This document shows, one piece after another, positions 54,543-63,605 of a stretch of 64,000 nucleotides of DNA (positions are counted from its first letter, which is position 1; each line of letters starts with the position of its first letter). Under the pieces are notes generated by a model, which saw only the letters and a list, made by a program, of their open reading frames with translations, was not told the DNA's origin and did not search any database. The stretch covers positions 124,001 through 188,000 of the forward strand of contig PHBY01000001.1 in the NCBI GenBank assembly GCA_002840735.1, given 5' to 3'. Position numbers and translations under genes: made by a program. The DNA is from Chloroflexi bacterium HGW-Chloroflexi-2. Its GTDB lineage: Bacteria; Chloroflexota; Anaerolineae; Anaerolineales; Anaerolineaceae.

Positions 54543-55508
54543 TTACCTCCCCTCTTCCACATAAATATTCTTGAATAATTCTTCTGCAGCTGGTTCAGGG
54601 CTGGATTCGGCAAAATGAACAGCATCTTCAACGATTTCGTTGGCTTTTTTGTCTTCTCCATTCAACTCTTCTTCACTGGCTATTTTTTCTTCTACCAGAT
54701 ATCTTCGGTAGATCCCAATTGGATCATTCTCCTGCCATTTGCGAATTTCTTCCTGTTGACGATATCGTTCTGGATCACCCATTGAATGGCCTCTAAATCG
54801 GTAGGTATTAATTTCCAAAAATTGTGGTCCCGATCCGCTTCGGATTTCTTCAATCATTTCCAGCGCTTTTTCGCGCACTTTCATAATGTCCATACCATCC
54901 ACATTGTCATTTTTCATCGCATACCCATCCGCTTTTTGTCTGATTTCGGAGACAGCGGAAGCTCTCTCAACAGTTGTACCCATACCGTACTGGTTGTTTT
55001 CACAAACCCACAGAACGGGCAATTTCCAGACTTTTGAGAGATTCAATGCTTCATGGAAATAACCAATATTCGTTGCTCCGTCCCCAAACATACAGATTGT
55101 GACACCATCTTGTTTTTGATAAACATCCCCTAAAGCCAGTCCAGCCGCAATGGGAAGATGGGAACCAACAATAGCATGACCTCCCCAAAAATTATTATTT
55201 ACATCTGCCAGATGCATGGAACCACCCTTGCCACCGGATACACCGGTAGCCTTCCCCAGCAACTCTGCCATAACCTCTTTTGCAGATATTCCACAATTGA
55301 TCGCAACCCCATGGTCACGATAAGCAGTTATAACCCTATCCTGCGGTTTCCTGGCTGAAATCAAACCTGTGCTAACTGCTTCCTGACCAATATACAGGTG
55401 TAAAAAACCCCCAATTTTTCCTTGTTGATACAGTTCTGCAGATCTTCCTTCTAAAATTCTTATGACTACCATTTGTTGATAAAGATCAAGATGTTCTGAT
55501 TTTTCCAT
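54543..55508 (-). CDS. pdhA: Pyruvate dehydrogenase E1 alpha subunit
   Basis: A 321-aa alpha chain. The ThDP motif is MFGDGATNIGYFHEALNLSKVWKLPVLWVCENNQYGMGT (about residues 165-205), and YRFRGHSMGDPERYR is the phosphorylation-loop equivalent region. I use the ATG at 55508; the open frame continues to 55589 but has no ribosome site. AGGAG lies eleven bases upstream, slightly far. First gene of the operon pdhA-pdhB-pdhC. Confidence 0.9.
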   Translation of the reverse strand: MEKSEHLDLYQQMVVIRILEGRSAELYQQGKIGGFLHLYIGQEAVSTGLISARKPQDRVITAYRDHGVAINCGISAKEVMAELLGKATGVSGGKGGSMHLADVNNNFWGGHAIVGSHLPIAAGLALGDVYQKQDGVTICMFGDGATNIGYFHEALNLSKVWKLPVLWVCENNQYGMGTTVERASAVSEIRQKADGYAMKNDNVDGMDIMKVREKALEMIEEIRSGSGPQFLEINTYRFRGHSMGDPERYRQQEEIRKWQENDPIGIYRRYLVEEKIASEEELNGEDKKANEIVEDAVHFAESSPEPAAEELFKNIYVEEGR

Positions 55509-55600
55509 CTTCGTTGTTACTCCTATCTTAAAATCTATAAAGCTATTTATTAGCTTTTTTAATATTTTCAAGTCAAATTTCTTCAGCAATTATGAAAAAA

Positions 55601-55606
55601 ATTATA
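55601..55606 (-). promoter_or_regulatory. -10 element of the pdh operon
   Basis: TATAAT on the minus strand, with no good -35 at 17 bp. The 8-bp inverted repeat at 55614-55639 occupies the position of the -35. Confidence 0.5.
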
Positions 55607-55613
55607 TCAAAAG

Positions 55614-55639
55614 TGTACAATTCCTGTTTAGATTGTACA
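55614..55639. promoter_or_regulatory. Inverted repeat operator upstream of pdhA
   Basis: TGTACAAT (55614-55621) and ATTGTACA (55632-55639) form a perfect inverted repeat with 10 bases between. It lies just upstream of a -10 and so could bind a regulator of pyruvate metabolism. Confidence 0.5.
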
Positions 55640-55667
55640 TGGATATTACACAGGCGAAAATTTATTA

Positions 55668-55709
55668 AACAAAGAAAGGTTTGGATTTCACTCCAAACCT
55701 TTCTTTGTT
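55668..55709 (-). terminator. Terminator of ppdK
   Basis: A perfect 18-bp stem, 55668-55685 with 55692-55709, and a six-base loop, placed 14 bases after the ppdK stop. No strong T-run follows, but the long stem makes termination likely. Confidence 0.8.
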
Positions 55710-55723
55710 ACATGTTTTTATAA

Positions 55724-58501
55724 TTATTTCGGTTGATGTTTAATAGCTGCATGAGCAGCAGCCAATCGGGCTACCGGCACTCGGAATGGAGAACAGCTAA
55801 CATAATTTTGGCCAATTAAGTGACAGAATTCAATTGAACTTGGATCTCCACCATGCTCGCCGCAAATACCAACTTCCAATTCAGGTCGAACTTTACGGCC
55901 TTTTGAGACAGCGATCCGCATTAAGTCGCCAACTCCTTCCCGGTCAATTGTCTGGAATGGATTCTTTGGCAAAATACCATCCTCAACATATTTCAACAGG
56001 AAACTTCGTTCAGCGTCATCACGGCTGTATCCAAATGTCATTTGAGTCAAATCATTGGTACCAAATGAGAAGAATTCAGCCACTTCAGCAATCTCATTCG
56101 CGGTAACAGCTGCGCGAGGGATTTCTATCATAGTACCAAATTTATAGTCAAATTTGACTTTCTTCTCGTCCATAACTTCTTTGGCAATTGCTTCCAAACG
56201 AGGCTGGATCACATTGAGTTCATTTACATGTCCTGTTAATGGAATCATAACCTCTGGTTTTGGATGGACACCTTTTAATGCAACGTTTGCAGCTGCTTCC
56301 ATAATGGCGCGAACCTGCATTTCAACGATTTCTGGCATGACAATACTGAGACGCACACCGCGTAAACCCATCATTGGATTGCTTTCATGCATGGATTCAA
56401 CCGCATGCAAAAGTTTCTCCAATTCCTGCACGGATTTGGATTCTCCTTTGCCAAGGAGATAGTCTGCCATGCTTTCTACGCGTTTTGTGATGATCTGATC
56501 CTGTAAATCTTCAGCAGCGGGTAAGAATTCGTGTAGTGGCGGATCAATTAATCGGATGATTACGGGTAAGCCATCCATGGCGGTGAACAAACCTTCAAAA
56601 TCCTGGCGCTGATGTGGAAGTAATTCATCGAGGGCTTCAGTTCGTTCTTCACTGGAAGTTGCAAGAATCATTCTTTGTACACTGGGGAGACGTTCTTGTT
56701 CAAAGAACATGTGCTCTGTTCTACAAAGGCCAATACCTTTTGCACCATATTGTCTGGCTCGCTGAGCATCTTTTGGATAATCAGCATTTGCCCAAACCTG
56801 TAAACCAACAGTTGGGAATCCAGGACCTTCTCCAGAACGAACACCAGGGGTAGCACAAATTTCATCTGCCCAATCCAATAACTTTAATAATTCTGTTTGT
56901 TCATCCAATGAGGGGGCAAATTTATCTAATTGGCCAAGATATACTTCACCGGTCGTTCCATCAACTGAAATCCATTCGCCTTCTCGAACGACCACATCAC
57001 CGACAAACATGAGGCGGCGGTCTAAATCAATTTTCACTGAGGATGCACCAACAATACAGGGCACGCCAAATTGTCTTGCAACCACTGCTGCATGTGATGT
57101 GGCTCCACCTTCACTGGTCAAAATACCCTGGGCTGCCAACATGCCATGGACATCATCTGGTTTGGTGAAAGGACGTACCATAATCGTTTGTTGGTGCTCT
57201 TCTTTTGCCATACGTTCGGTTGTATCAGCATCGAAATAAACACGACCAACAGCTGCTCCAGGAGAGGCATTTACACCACTGCAGAAGAAACGGCCGCTGT
57301 CTTTGGCTTTATTTTTATTTTCAAGATTGAATTGGGGGTGTAGTAACGTATCAACCTGTTCTGGTGTAACACGGGTTACGGCTGTTCGTTTATCAATTAA
57401 TTTTTCTTCAACCATATCAACAGCAATTTTTACTTCTGCATTGGCTGTTCGTTTCCCATTACGAGTTTGCAACATCCATAACCGGCCACGCTCAATGGTA
57501 AATTCTACATCCTGCATATCCTGATAATGGTTTTCAAGTTTGTTAACAATTTCAACAAATTGATTGTATGCTTCTGGTAAAGTTTCAGCCATGTGTTGAA
57601 TCGGTTCTGTGTTACGGATACCAGCAACCACATCCTCACCCTGGGCATTCAGGAGATAATCACCGTAAAGTTTGTTTTCACCTGTGGCAGGGTTTCTTGT
57701 GAAAGCAACTCCAGTACCGGAATCCCAACCCATATTACCAAAGACCATCGTCTGTATATTGACAGCAGTACCTAGATTATCCGGGATATCAGTAGCACGG
57801 CGATAATCAACAGCTCTTTTACCCATCCAGGATTTGAAAACTGCTTCCGTGGCAAGTTTCATTTGTTCATAAGGATCCTGGGGAAAATCAAAACCCTGTT
57901 CTTTACGAACAACTTTCTTAAACTCTTCGGTTAAGTATTTTAAATCTTCTGTTGAGAGATCTGTATCAGCAACGATCCCTTTTTTGGTTTTAAACCCATC
58001 GAACACTTCTTCAAATGCTTCATCGGAAATACCCAATACGACTGAACCAAACATCTGAACCAGACGCCGATACGAATCATAAACAAACCGTTCATTTTCA
58101 GTCAATTTGACCATTGCCAAAGCGGTTTCATCATTCAAACCAATGTTCAGAACTGTGTCCATCATGCCTGGCATGGAGAATTTGGCACCTGATCGACAGG
58201 AAACCAACAATGGACTTTCGGTTCCTCCGAAAACCTTTCCTGTAGCTTTTTCAACATCTTTCATAGCGGTAAGAATTTGATCCCATAATCCTGCTGGGAA
58301 TTCTTTATTACCTTGATATGCATTACAAGCTTCTGTTGTCACAGAAAACCCGGGAGGGACAGGGACACCAATTCTCGTCATATCTGCGAGATTTGCACCC
58401 TTTCCACCTAAAAGGCCACGAACACCTTCCCAATCTCCACCTACAGCTTCAATTGCCTGGTCGATTTCGTGGAATAGAAAAACCCATTTTTTATCAGACA
58501 T
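55724..58501 (-). CDS. ppdK: Pyruvate, phosphate dikinase
   Basis: A 925-aa enzyme interconverting pyruvate, ATP and Pi with PEP, AMP and PPi. N-terminal ATP-grasp domain (about 1-340) begins with GLLGGKGANLADMTRIGVPVPPGF. The swivelling phosphohistidine domain has LTSEGGATSHAAVVARQFGVPCIVG (catalytic His). The C-terminal PEP/pyruvate domain has GICGEHGGDPSSIEFCHLIGQNYVSCSPFRVPVARLAAAHA (Cys/His region). Length is normal for the family. It probably runs in gluconeogenesis or PPi-linked glycolysis. It has its own leader with a palindrome CTTGTTTGAACAAG (58601-58614). Confidence 0.97.
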   Translation of the reverse strand: MSDKKWVFLFHEIDQAIEAVGGDWEGVRGLLGGKGANLADMTRIGVPVPPGFSVTTEACNAYQGNKEFPAGLWDQILTAMKDVEKATGKVFGGTESPLLVSCRSGAKFSMPGMMDTVLNIGLNDETALAMVKLTENERFVYDSYRRLVQMFGSVVLGISDEAFEEVFDGFKTKKGIVADTDLSTEDLKYLTEEFKKVVRKEQGFDFPQDPYEQMKLATEAVFKSWMGKRAVDYRRATDIPDNLGTAVNIQTMVFGNMGWDSGTGVAFTRNPATGENKLYGDYLLNAQGEDVVAGIRNTEPIQHMAETLPEAYNQFVEIVNKLENHYQDMQDVEFTIERGRLWMLQTRNGKRTANAEVKIAVDMVEEKLIDKRTAVTRVTPEQVDTLLHPQFNLENKNKAKDSGRFFCSGVNASPGAAVGRVYFDADTTERMAKEEHQQTIMVRPFTKPDDVHGMLAAQGILTSEGGATSHAAVVARQFGVPCIVGASSVKIDLDRRLMFVGDVVVREGEWISVDGTTGEVYLGQLDKFAPSLDEQTELLKLLDWADEICATPGVRSGEGPGFPTVGLQVWANADYPKDAQRARQYGAKGIGLCRTEHMFFEQERLPSVQRMILATSSEERTEALDELLPHQRQDFEGLFTAMDGLPVIIRLIDPPLHEFLPAAEDLQDQIITKRVESMADYLLGKGESKSVQELEKLLHAVESMHESNPMMGLRGVRLSIVMPEIVEMQVRAIMEAAANVALKGVHPKPEVMIPLTGHVNELNVIQPRLEAIAKEVMDEKKVKFDYKFGTMIEIPRAAVTANEIAEVAEFFSFGTNDLTQMTFGYSRDDAERSFLLKYVEDGILPKNPFQTIDREGVGDLMRIAVSKGRKVRPELEVGICGEHGGDPSSIEFCHLIGQNYVSCSPFRVPVARLAAAHAAIKHQPK

Positions 58502-58538
58502 TTATTCCTCCTAAAGAATAATAATTTTCCTGTAAAAA

Positions 58539-58554
58539 CAAACCGATTGGTTTG
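58539..58554. promoter_or_regulatory. Palindrome in the ppdK leader
   Basis: CAAACC-GATT-GGTTTG is a perfect six-base palindrome 38 bases upstream of the ppdK start. Its core resembles the ACAAACGATTG and ACAAACGGTTG repeats at 58712 and 58761. Function unknown. Confidence 0.35.
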
Positions 58555-58600
58555 CTAAAAATCGCACTAATCGCTAATTTTACCATAAAGGTAATGAATT

Positions 58601-58614
58601 CTTGTTTGAACAAG
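58601..58614. promoter_or_regulatory. Palindrome upstream of ppdK
   Basis: CTTGTT-TG-AACAAG is an almost perfect palindrome, next to an extended -10 (TGGTAAAAT, minus strand, near 58580) of ppdK. It is a candidate operator. Confidence 0.35.
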
Positions 58615-58711
58615 TATGTTTTTGTATGACTTTTTTTGGGATTCATTTCAATTTGTCTTGGATACAAAGTACACTGATCAACGTGACTTTACAAATTTGC
58701 TAGGATTAACC

Positions 58712-58778
58712 ACAAACGATTGTTTTTTGTGTAAATTACATACATGAATTATTACTAACAACAAACGGTTGCTTTTTT
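58712..58778 (+). repeat. Direct repeat upstream of the response regulator
   Basis: ACAAACGATTGTTTTTT (58712-58728) and ACAAACGGTTGCTTTTTT (58761-58778) are near-identical direct repeats 49 bp apart, before the gene at 58796. They resemble a palindrome upstream of ppdK. Probably a binding site; regulator unknown. Confidence 0.4.
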
Positions 58779-58795
58779 TAATTGCTGGAGGATGC

Positions 58796-59188
58796 ATGCA
58801 TAGAGTCTTAGTCATTGATGACGATCCTGCTATGACAGATTTATTAGGAATAATATTATCTTCTCATCAAATGGAAGTTAAAGTAGTTAATGATGGCCAA
58901 ACAGGACTAAATAGTCTTAATAACTACTCTCCAAACATCATTATTCTGGATCTGTTAATGCCTGAATTAGATGGCTGGAAGGTTTGCCGAAAGATCAAAC
59001 AATTAAATAATATTCCAATTCTTGTCCTTTCAGCGGTGGATAGTCCTTCAATGATTGCAGAAGCTCTTGATGCAGGCGCAGATGATTACCTCATTAAACC
59101 AGTTACCAGTACATCGCTTATTGCTCATATTAATAACCTGATCAAAAGAACCACCGGTGAGTTAAGATTAACCAATACCAGAACTTAG
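58796..59188 (+). CDS. Single-domain response regulator (receiver)
   Basis: A 130-aa CheY-like receiver. Asp residues VIDDDP (about residues 6-11), the phosphorylated Asp in IIILDLLMPELDGW (about 52-64), Thr/Ser in ILVLSAVDS and Lys in DYLIKPVTS. No output domain. The ATG at 58796 has GGAGG four bases upstream; an overlapping ATG at 58792 gives a stop after three codons. No histidine kinase lies nearby. The receiver may act on a partner protein. Confidence 0.88.
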   Translation: MHRVLVIDDDPAMTDLLGIILSSHQMEVKVVNDGQTGLNSLNNYSPNIIILDLLMPELDGWKVCRKIKQLNNIPILVLSAVDSPSMIAEALDAGADDYLIKPVTSTSLIAHINNLIKRTTGELRLTNTRT

Positions 59189-59288
59189 ATCCAGATAATT
59201 CGTAATCAATTGGAATTTCATAGTAAAATATGAATAAATATACAAGACTTAATTTCTGCTTTTCATTTTTCCTTTATGAGAGGGTAAA

Positions 59289-59585
59289 TTGCAAACTTGT
59301 TCAAAATGCTTTCATATTTCTCCAGATAACGAATTAAATTGTCAAAATTGTGGTGCTGATTTGAGTGAGTTTTCTGAGCACGCGATTCAAAGAAAACAAT
59401 TGATCGAGAATCCAAGGGTTACAGCAATAAGAATTAGTGTAGGAAAAAATGCTTGTCCCACCTGTCGCCTTGCAGAAGGAGTTTATACCAAAGAAACGCT
59501 TCCCCATTTACCAATAGAGGGGTGTTCTGGTCCTAGAGGATGTGAGTGTTCCTATGCTCCAATTCTGGATGAAATCTTCCCCTGA
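59289..59585 (+). CDS. Small zinc-ribbon protein
   Basis: A 98-aa protein of unknown function. It has a zinc ribbon with CSKC...CQNC (residues 4-20) and a second Cys cluster (ACPTCR ... CSGPRGCEC, about 54-88). Start is a TTG after GAGAGGG. Related proteins occur as stand-alone small ribbons in Anaerolineae. It may bind nucleic acid or protein; nothing more can be said. Confidence 0.5.
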   Translation: MQTCSKCFHISPDNELNCQNCGADLSEFSEHAIQRKQLIENPRVTAIRISVGKNACPTCRLAEGVYTKETLPHLPIEGCSGPRGCECSYAPILDEIFP

Positions 59586-59613
59586 AAAAAACCTGACCAT
59601 TTCACAAAAAAAT

Positions 59614-61089
59614 TTAATTTAAATTTTCTTTATGAGTCACAAGGAATTTCGTTGCGTCTTTGTGATTCTTAATATTTCCATTGATTGTTTCTATCTTTAA
59701 TTGATTGATCCACCATCCAATTTTCTTCCCATCATGTATTTTTAATATTCTCATTACATCATGACCATTGATAAATGTAGGTGGATTAATCCATTCATCA
59801 TAATGACAAAAATATGCATCTAAAAAGTAGCGACTTAATTCAAGACTTTTATGCCAACCGGTTTCATTCAGCGTGAATCCATCTCCCGCCAATGCATTGG
59901 TTAATGGTATTAGGCACGCAGCAACGCCTGAAAACCTGCTTCTATTGAAAAACAAAAATGAAAGTTCCGGATTCAAGTTTGCATCCTGCTGAATTATGCT
60001 TTTAAACATTCCAATTCCTGCATAAAAATCATACATCCATTTCTTTTCAGCTGAAGACAGAACCAGTTCTTTAGCAGCTTTTTCAACCAGTTTCTCTAGT
60101 TTTTTTTCAGGGTTTTGGTCAATATTATTCGGTTCAATTTGAGTTGATGTGTTTTGAACGATTACATTATAAAGAATGCAGGAAATAATCAATGATTTCA
60201 AGCTTCTATCTTGATGAATATTGGATTGAAAATAAGTAGCCAATGGATCGCGAAAACGGCCTAAACTCATCACCAATTCTCCCTGGCGAATATCCATTGC
60301 TCCTTCGGGGGAGTATGTCCCGATGACCAGTTGATCGAATTGAGAAAATTTCTGAATGCTGCCTATGGCATGATCCAAAAATAAGATTGAGTCCTGTTTT
60401 GTTTCTTGATTAAATCCAGGAAAACAAACTTCTAAGAGATTTAGATAAGCTAGTATCCTGATTGCTGTATAAGAATGAGGAAGATCGAAAATTCGAAACA
60501 ATTCATCTCTTTTACGTTCTGCTGACACATCCATTAATTTTGACGCAGAGGATTTGATTGCATTCATTGTGGCGGATGATATTTTCCAATTAAATTGAAC
60601 AGCCAGCCGTATTGCACGCAAAATACGCACTGGATCATTATCTAAACTATCGGGTCTACATATTTGTAATAATTTTTCCTTGAGATCCATCGCCCCTTTT
60701 AAAGGATCAATTATTTTTGTTCGATCTTGTAGGTCAATGGCGATTGCATTTACAGTAAAATCTCGAAATGCGAGATCATCCAGAATGTTGTTTTCTCGGG
60801 TAGCGACAATGTCGATCCATCTTTTTTCCCCGGTTTGGGATTTATAAATTATTCTGGCAGTTTGAAACTTCAGATTGAGCATAAAAAAAGAAGCGTTCAA
60901 ATAATCAGCTACGCGCTTCGCATAATCTCGCACGTTTCCACAAAAAGATAAATCGATATCATGAACTGGACGATTCATGAGAATATCACGAACCATTCCT
61001 CCAACCATATATACTCTTTCATTGGAATATAAATTATTTAATAGTGCAGAAAATATTACTTCTGTTTCGGGATCATATTGATAAGTCAT
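59614..61089 (-). CDS. CCA-adding enzyme/poly(A) polymerase family nucleotidyltransferase
   Basis: A 491-aa protein of the class II nucleotidyltransferase superfamily. The head has YMVGGMVRDILMNRPVHDIDLSFCG with the GG...DxD metal-binding aspartates (about residues 27-51), then the RNA-binding DPVRILRAIRLAVQFNWK (NTSFIII-like) region. The enzyme adds or repairs CCA at tRNA 3' ends. The C-terminal half is longer and less conserved, with no HD motif recognised. It overlaps hpt by 4 bp and is last in the tdk-hpt operon. Confidence 0.82.
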   Translation of the reverse strand: MTYQYDPETEVIFSALLNNLYSNERVYMVGGMVRDILMNRPVHDIDLSFCGNVRDYAKRVADYLNASFFMLNLKFQTARIIYKSQTGEKRWIDIVATRENNILDDLAFRDFTVNAIAIDLQDRTKIIDPLKGAMDLKEKLLQICRPDSLDNDPVRILRAIRLAVQFNWKISSATMNAIKSSASKLMDVSAERKRDELFRIFDLPHSYTAIRILAYLNLLEVCFPGFNQETKQDSILFLDHAIGSIQKFSQFDQLVIGTYSPEGAMDIRQGELVMSLGRFRDPLATYFQSNIHQDRSLKSLIISCILYNVIVQNTSTQIEPNNIDQNPEKKLEKLVEKAAKELVLSSAEKKWMYDFYAGIGMFKSIIQQDANLNPELSFLFFNRSRFSGVAACLIPLTNALAGDGFTLNETGWHKSLELSRYFLDAYFCHYDEWINPPTFINGHDVMRILKIHDGKKIGWWINQLKIETINGNIKNHKDATKFLVTHKENLN

Positions 61090-61661
61090 TCTTGTTGTTT
61101 AGACTTTACAAGTTTATATTTCTCTTCATCAACAACACCTACAAATGGCAGGTTTCGATACAGATCATCCAAATCCAATCCATAACCAAACACGAATTTA
61201 TTTAATATGGGAAATCCGACATACTTCACAAAAACTTCTATTTCCCTTCTCTCAAATTTATCTAATAATGTACAAACTTGAAGACTTCTGGGTTTTCGGG
61301 ATGAAAGCAATTCCAAAACAGATGATAATGTGTGTCCACTATCGATAATATCTTCAACAAGAATCACATCCCGATCATGAATATCAGTGTTGAGGTCATG
61401 AGAAATTCGAACCTGACCACTTGATGCACGCGAACCGGAGCCATATGACTCAACAGCCATAAATTCGATGGCATGTGGGATTCTTATGGCTCGCATTAAA
61501 TCGGTTAGGAACATCACTCCACCTCTTAAAATACAAATTAAGATCAGATTTGATGAATTCGCATAATCTTTGCTTATCTGTTCCCCCAATTCGTAAACTC
61601 TTTTTTTCAGGTTTTCTTCAGAAATTAGAATTTCAGATAAAAATTCCTGGTAACTTTCCAT
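61086..61661 (-). CDS. hpt: Hypoxanthine phosphoribosyltransferase
   Basis: A 191-aa type I PRTase. The PRPP motif is DVILVEDIIDSGHTLSSVLELL (about residues 102-123), with the N-terminal loop ILRGGVMFL and the KFVFGYGLDLDDLYRNLPFVG purine-binding region near the C-terminus. It salvages hypoxanthine/guanine to IMP/GMP. It overlaps the downstream gene by 4 bp and follows tdk by 11 bases. Confidence 0.9.
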   Translation of the reverse strand: MESYQEFLSEILISEENLKKRVYELGEQISKDYANSSNLILICILRGGVMFLTDLMRAIRIPHAIEFMAVESYGSGSRASSGQVRISHDLNTDIHDRDVILVEDIIDSGHTLSSVLELLSSRKPRSLQVCTLLDKFERREIEVFVKYVGFPILNKFVFGYGLDLDDLYRNLPFVGVVDEEKYKLVKSKQQE

Positions 61662-61672
61662 TTTATACCTCT

Positions 61673-62245
61673 TTATTTCCTGGGGACTTTATGGTGTAGA
61701 CGACAACGAGCTTCATACATTTCTGATGCACCTACAATAATAATTGGATCATCGTAAAAGGCAGGTTTTCCATTTACTAATCGTTGTGTTCTTGAAGCAG
61801 GTTCTCCACACTCCATACAGATAGCCTGTAATTTATCAACATGCTCAGCAATGGCCATTAATGTAGGCATAACACCGAAAGGTTCTCCACGAAAATCTGT
61901 ATCTAACCCTGCACAAATTACACGTTTATTGTCATTAACCAATCTTTGAATAATGTCGAGGATATCTGGATCAAAAAATTGAACCTCATCAATCCCAACA
62001 ACAGTGGTATCCTGGTTAAGTCTCTCCTGAATTTGCGAAGATTTTTCGATTGGGAGGGCTTCAAAAGCAGCACCACTATGCGATGCAACTTTAGCTACCT
62101 GATAACGTGTATCTATAATCGGTTTAAAAACCTGTACTTTTTGACGTGCAATTTCTGCTCTTCTCAGTCTGCGAATCAATTCCTCGGTCTTCCCACAGAA
62201 CATTGAACCGCAAATTACTTCGAGAGATCCGGTGTGATGCTTCAT
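61673..62245 (-). CDS. tdk: Thymidine kinase
   Basis: A 190-aa type II thymidine kinase. P-loop [19 protein letters not shown] (about residues 10-28), the lid region [11 protein letters not shown], and zinc ligands in [13 protein letters not shown] and YEARCRLHH. Makes dTMP for DNA synthesis. First gene of an operon with hpt and the CCA transferase. Length is standard. Confidence 0.95.
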   Translation of the reverse strand: MKHHTGSLEVICGSMFCGKTEELIRRLRRAEIARQKVQVFKPIIDTRYQVAKVASHSGAAFEALPIEKSSQIQERLNQDTTVVGIDEVQFFDPDILDIIQRLVNDNKRVICAGLDTDFRGEPFGVMPTLMAIAEHVDKLQAICMECGEPASRTQRLVNGKPAFYDDPIIIVGASEMYEARCRLHHKVPRK

Positions 62246-62293
62246 GATTACCTCGCATTTAAAAATGGCATATACCTATTTTATCTAAGAAAT

Positions 62294-62320
62294 AAAAAAG
62301 CAGCCTAGAACAGGCTGCTT
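62294..62320 (-). terminator. Terminator of the rplU-rpmA-rpmE operon
   Basis: On the minus strand AAGCAGCCT (62320-62312) pairs with AGGCTGCTT (62306-62298) and is followed by TTTTTT. It lies 21 bases after the rpmE stop. Confidence 0.92.
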
Positions 62321-62340
62321 GATGTAAACCAAAATCTTAA

Positions 62341-62805
62341 TTACTTGGTTGTTTCTGGAACTTCATAACCAAGTGAGCGTAATCGTTTCTTCAGATCGAT
62401 TAATGATTTTCGACCAAAGCCATCGACTGCCAATAATGCTTCGTCACCTTTTTGTAGTAAATCAAAAATCTGACCAACATTGGTTAACTCTGCTTTAAGT
62501 AAAGCATCGGTTGCACGATTTCCCAATTCCAATTCAGCAACGGGTCGATCCAAAGATGTTTTGGATTCTTCGCGTTCTTTTTTGGTTTCGATGTACTCCT
62601 GGCGAGCTTGTAATCGTTTGTAGAAGCGATCAACCTGACCTTCAATATCGATAATTCGTTGCTGCTGTCCGGTAAAAAATGGATGACATGCAGAACAAAC
62701 TTCGGTTCTGATTTCTTTGCGAGTAGAACCAGTTTTCCAGGTGTTTCCACAGGCACAGGTTACTACTGCATCCGGATAATATTTCGGATGAATTTCTTTT
62801 TTCAT
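62341..62805 (-). CDS. rpmE: Ribosomal protein L31 fused to an RNAP alpha-CTD-like domain
   Basis: A 154-aa protein, about twice the usual 65-85 aa of L31. Residues 1-75 are L31, with zinc cysteines C17, C19, C37, C40 and the HPFFTGQQQ block. Residues 78-84 are a charged linker. Residues 85-150 match the RNA polymerase alpha-[24 protein letters not shown] and [19 protein letters not shown]. Arg and the Gly-x-Lys-Ser of the DNA-binding site are kept, but Asn268 and Lys271 equivalents are changed. It is in an operon with rplU and rpmA. Confidence 0.88.
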   Translation of the reverse strand: MKKEIHPKYYPDAVVTCACGNTWKTGSTRKEIRTEVCSACHPFFTGQQQRIIDIEGQVDRFYKRLQARQEYIETKKEREESKTSLDRPVAELELGNRATDALLKAELTNVGQIFDLLQKGDEALLAVDGFGRKSLIDLKKRLRSLGYEVPETTK

Positions 62806-62871
62806 TGTCTTTGACCTTCCTGAAATATGCTACTTCCGTTTCTTCTTGTGCGAAAAAACGGGTAACAAAAT

Positions 62872-63138
62872 TTAAAGCTGAGCTTCAGCGGGTAGAACAT
62901 TTACACGCTTGCGGCCATCCGGTAGAGACTCAAAAACAACGACACCTTCAATCGTTGCAAATAATGTATCATCACTACCACGACCAACATTTTGTCCGGG
63001 TTTGATGCGTGTTCCACGCTGCCGCACAAGTATGTTTCCAGAAATTACTTTCTGACCAGCATATTTTTTAACACCAAGTCGTTGTGCATTACTATCACGA
63101 CCATTGCGACTTGATCCGCCACCTTTTTTATGTGCCAT
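62872..63138 (-). CDS. rpmA: Ribosomal protein L27
   Basis: An 88-aa 50S protein beside the peptidyl transferase centre. The N-terminus [31 protein letters not shown] is diagnostic. It starts directly without the Firmicutes-type N-terminal propeptide. It is 5 bases downstream of rplU and upstream of the rpmE fusion. Confidence 0.97.
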   Translation of the reverse strand: MAHKKGGGSSRNGRDSNAQRLGVKKYAGQKVISGNILVRQRGTRIKPGQNVGRGSDDTLFATIEGVVVFESLPDGRKRVNVLPAEAQL

Positions 63139-63143
63139 AATAT

Positions 63144-63461
63144 CTACTCCAACTCAATCGAATTAACCATCAAACGGGTATATTGTTGGCGATGGCCGGT
63201 CTTTACCCGAATGCGTTTCTTGGGTCGATACTTAAAGACAACAATCTTTGGACCCTTGACATGGGAAACTACTGTTGTTTTTACTTTTGCCCCATTCAAT
63301 TCTGGAGCACCGACCTTTACCTCATCACCATCAACAAACAGTAAAACCTGTTCTATATCAACCTGTTCGCCGACTTCTACGGGCAAGAGATCCACTTCTA
63401 TTGCGGTCCCTTCGACGGCCTTGTATTGTTTGCCGCCACTTTCGACAATTGCGTACTTCAT
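63144..63461 (-). CDS. rplU: Ribosomal protein L21
   Basis: A 105-aa 50S protein. The block [27 protein letters not shown] near the C-terminus is the family signature. First gene of rplU-rpmA-rpmE, transcribed from a consensus promoter with a structured leader (63506-63572) that may bind excess L21. Confidence 0.97.
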   Translation of the reverse strand: MKYAIVESGGKQYKAVEGTAIEVDLLPVEVGEQVDIEQVLLFVDGDEVKVGAPELNGAKVKTTVVSHVKGPKIVVFKYRPKKRIRVKTGHRQQYTRLMVNSIELE

Positions 63462-63505
63462 TTATCTCTCTCCATCTTCACTTCACCATGGATCCCGCGA
63501 ACGTA

Positions 63506-63572
63506 TGACGCCGAAATATGGGGAAGCTGGATTTACATTTATTTACCCCAGCTTTTGCTGGGGTTAGCGTCA
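63506..63572 (-). promoter_or_regulatory. Structured leader of the rplU operon
   Basis: On the minus strand TGACGC (63572-63567) pairs with GCGTCA (63511-63506), enclosing a hairpin ACCCCAGC (63564-63557) / GCTGGGGT (63552-63545). CCAGCTTCCCC downstream can compete for the GGGG arm. The outer stem starts at the inferred transcript start. It is a candidate autoregulatory r-protein leader. Confidence 0.55.
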
Positions 63573-63575
63573 GAT

Positions 63576-63604
63576 ATTATACAGGCATCATGAAAAGCTG
63601 TCAA
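63576..63604 (-). promoter_or_regulatory. Consensus promoter of rplU
   Basis: TTGACA (63604-63599) and TATAAT (63581-63576) on the minus strand with exactly 17 bp between: a perfect sigma-70-type promoter. Confidence 0.9.
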
Positions 63605-63605
63605 C

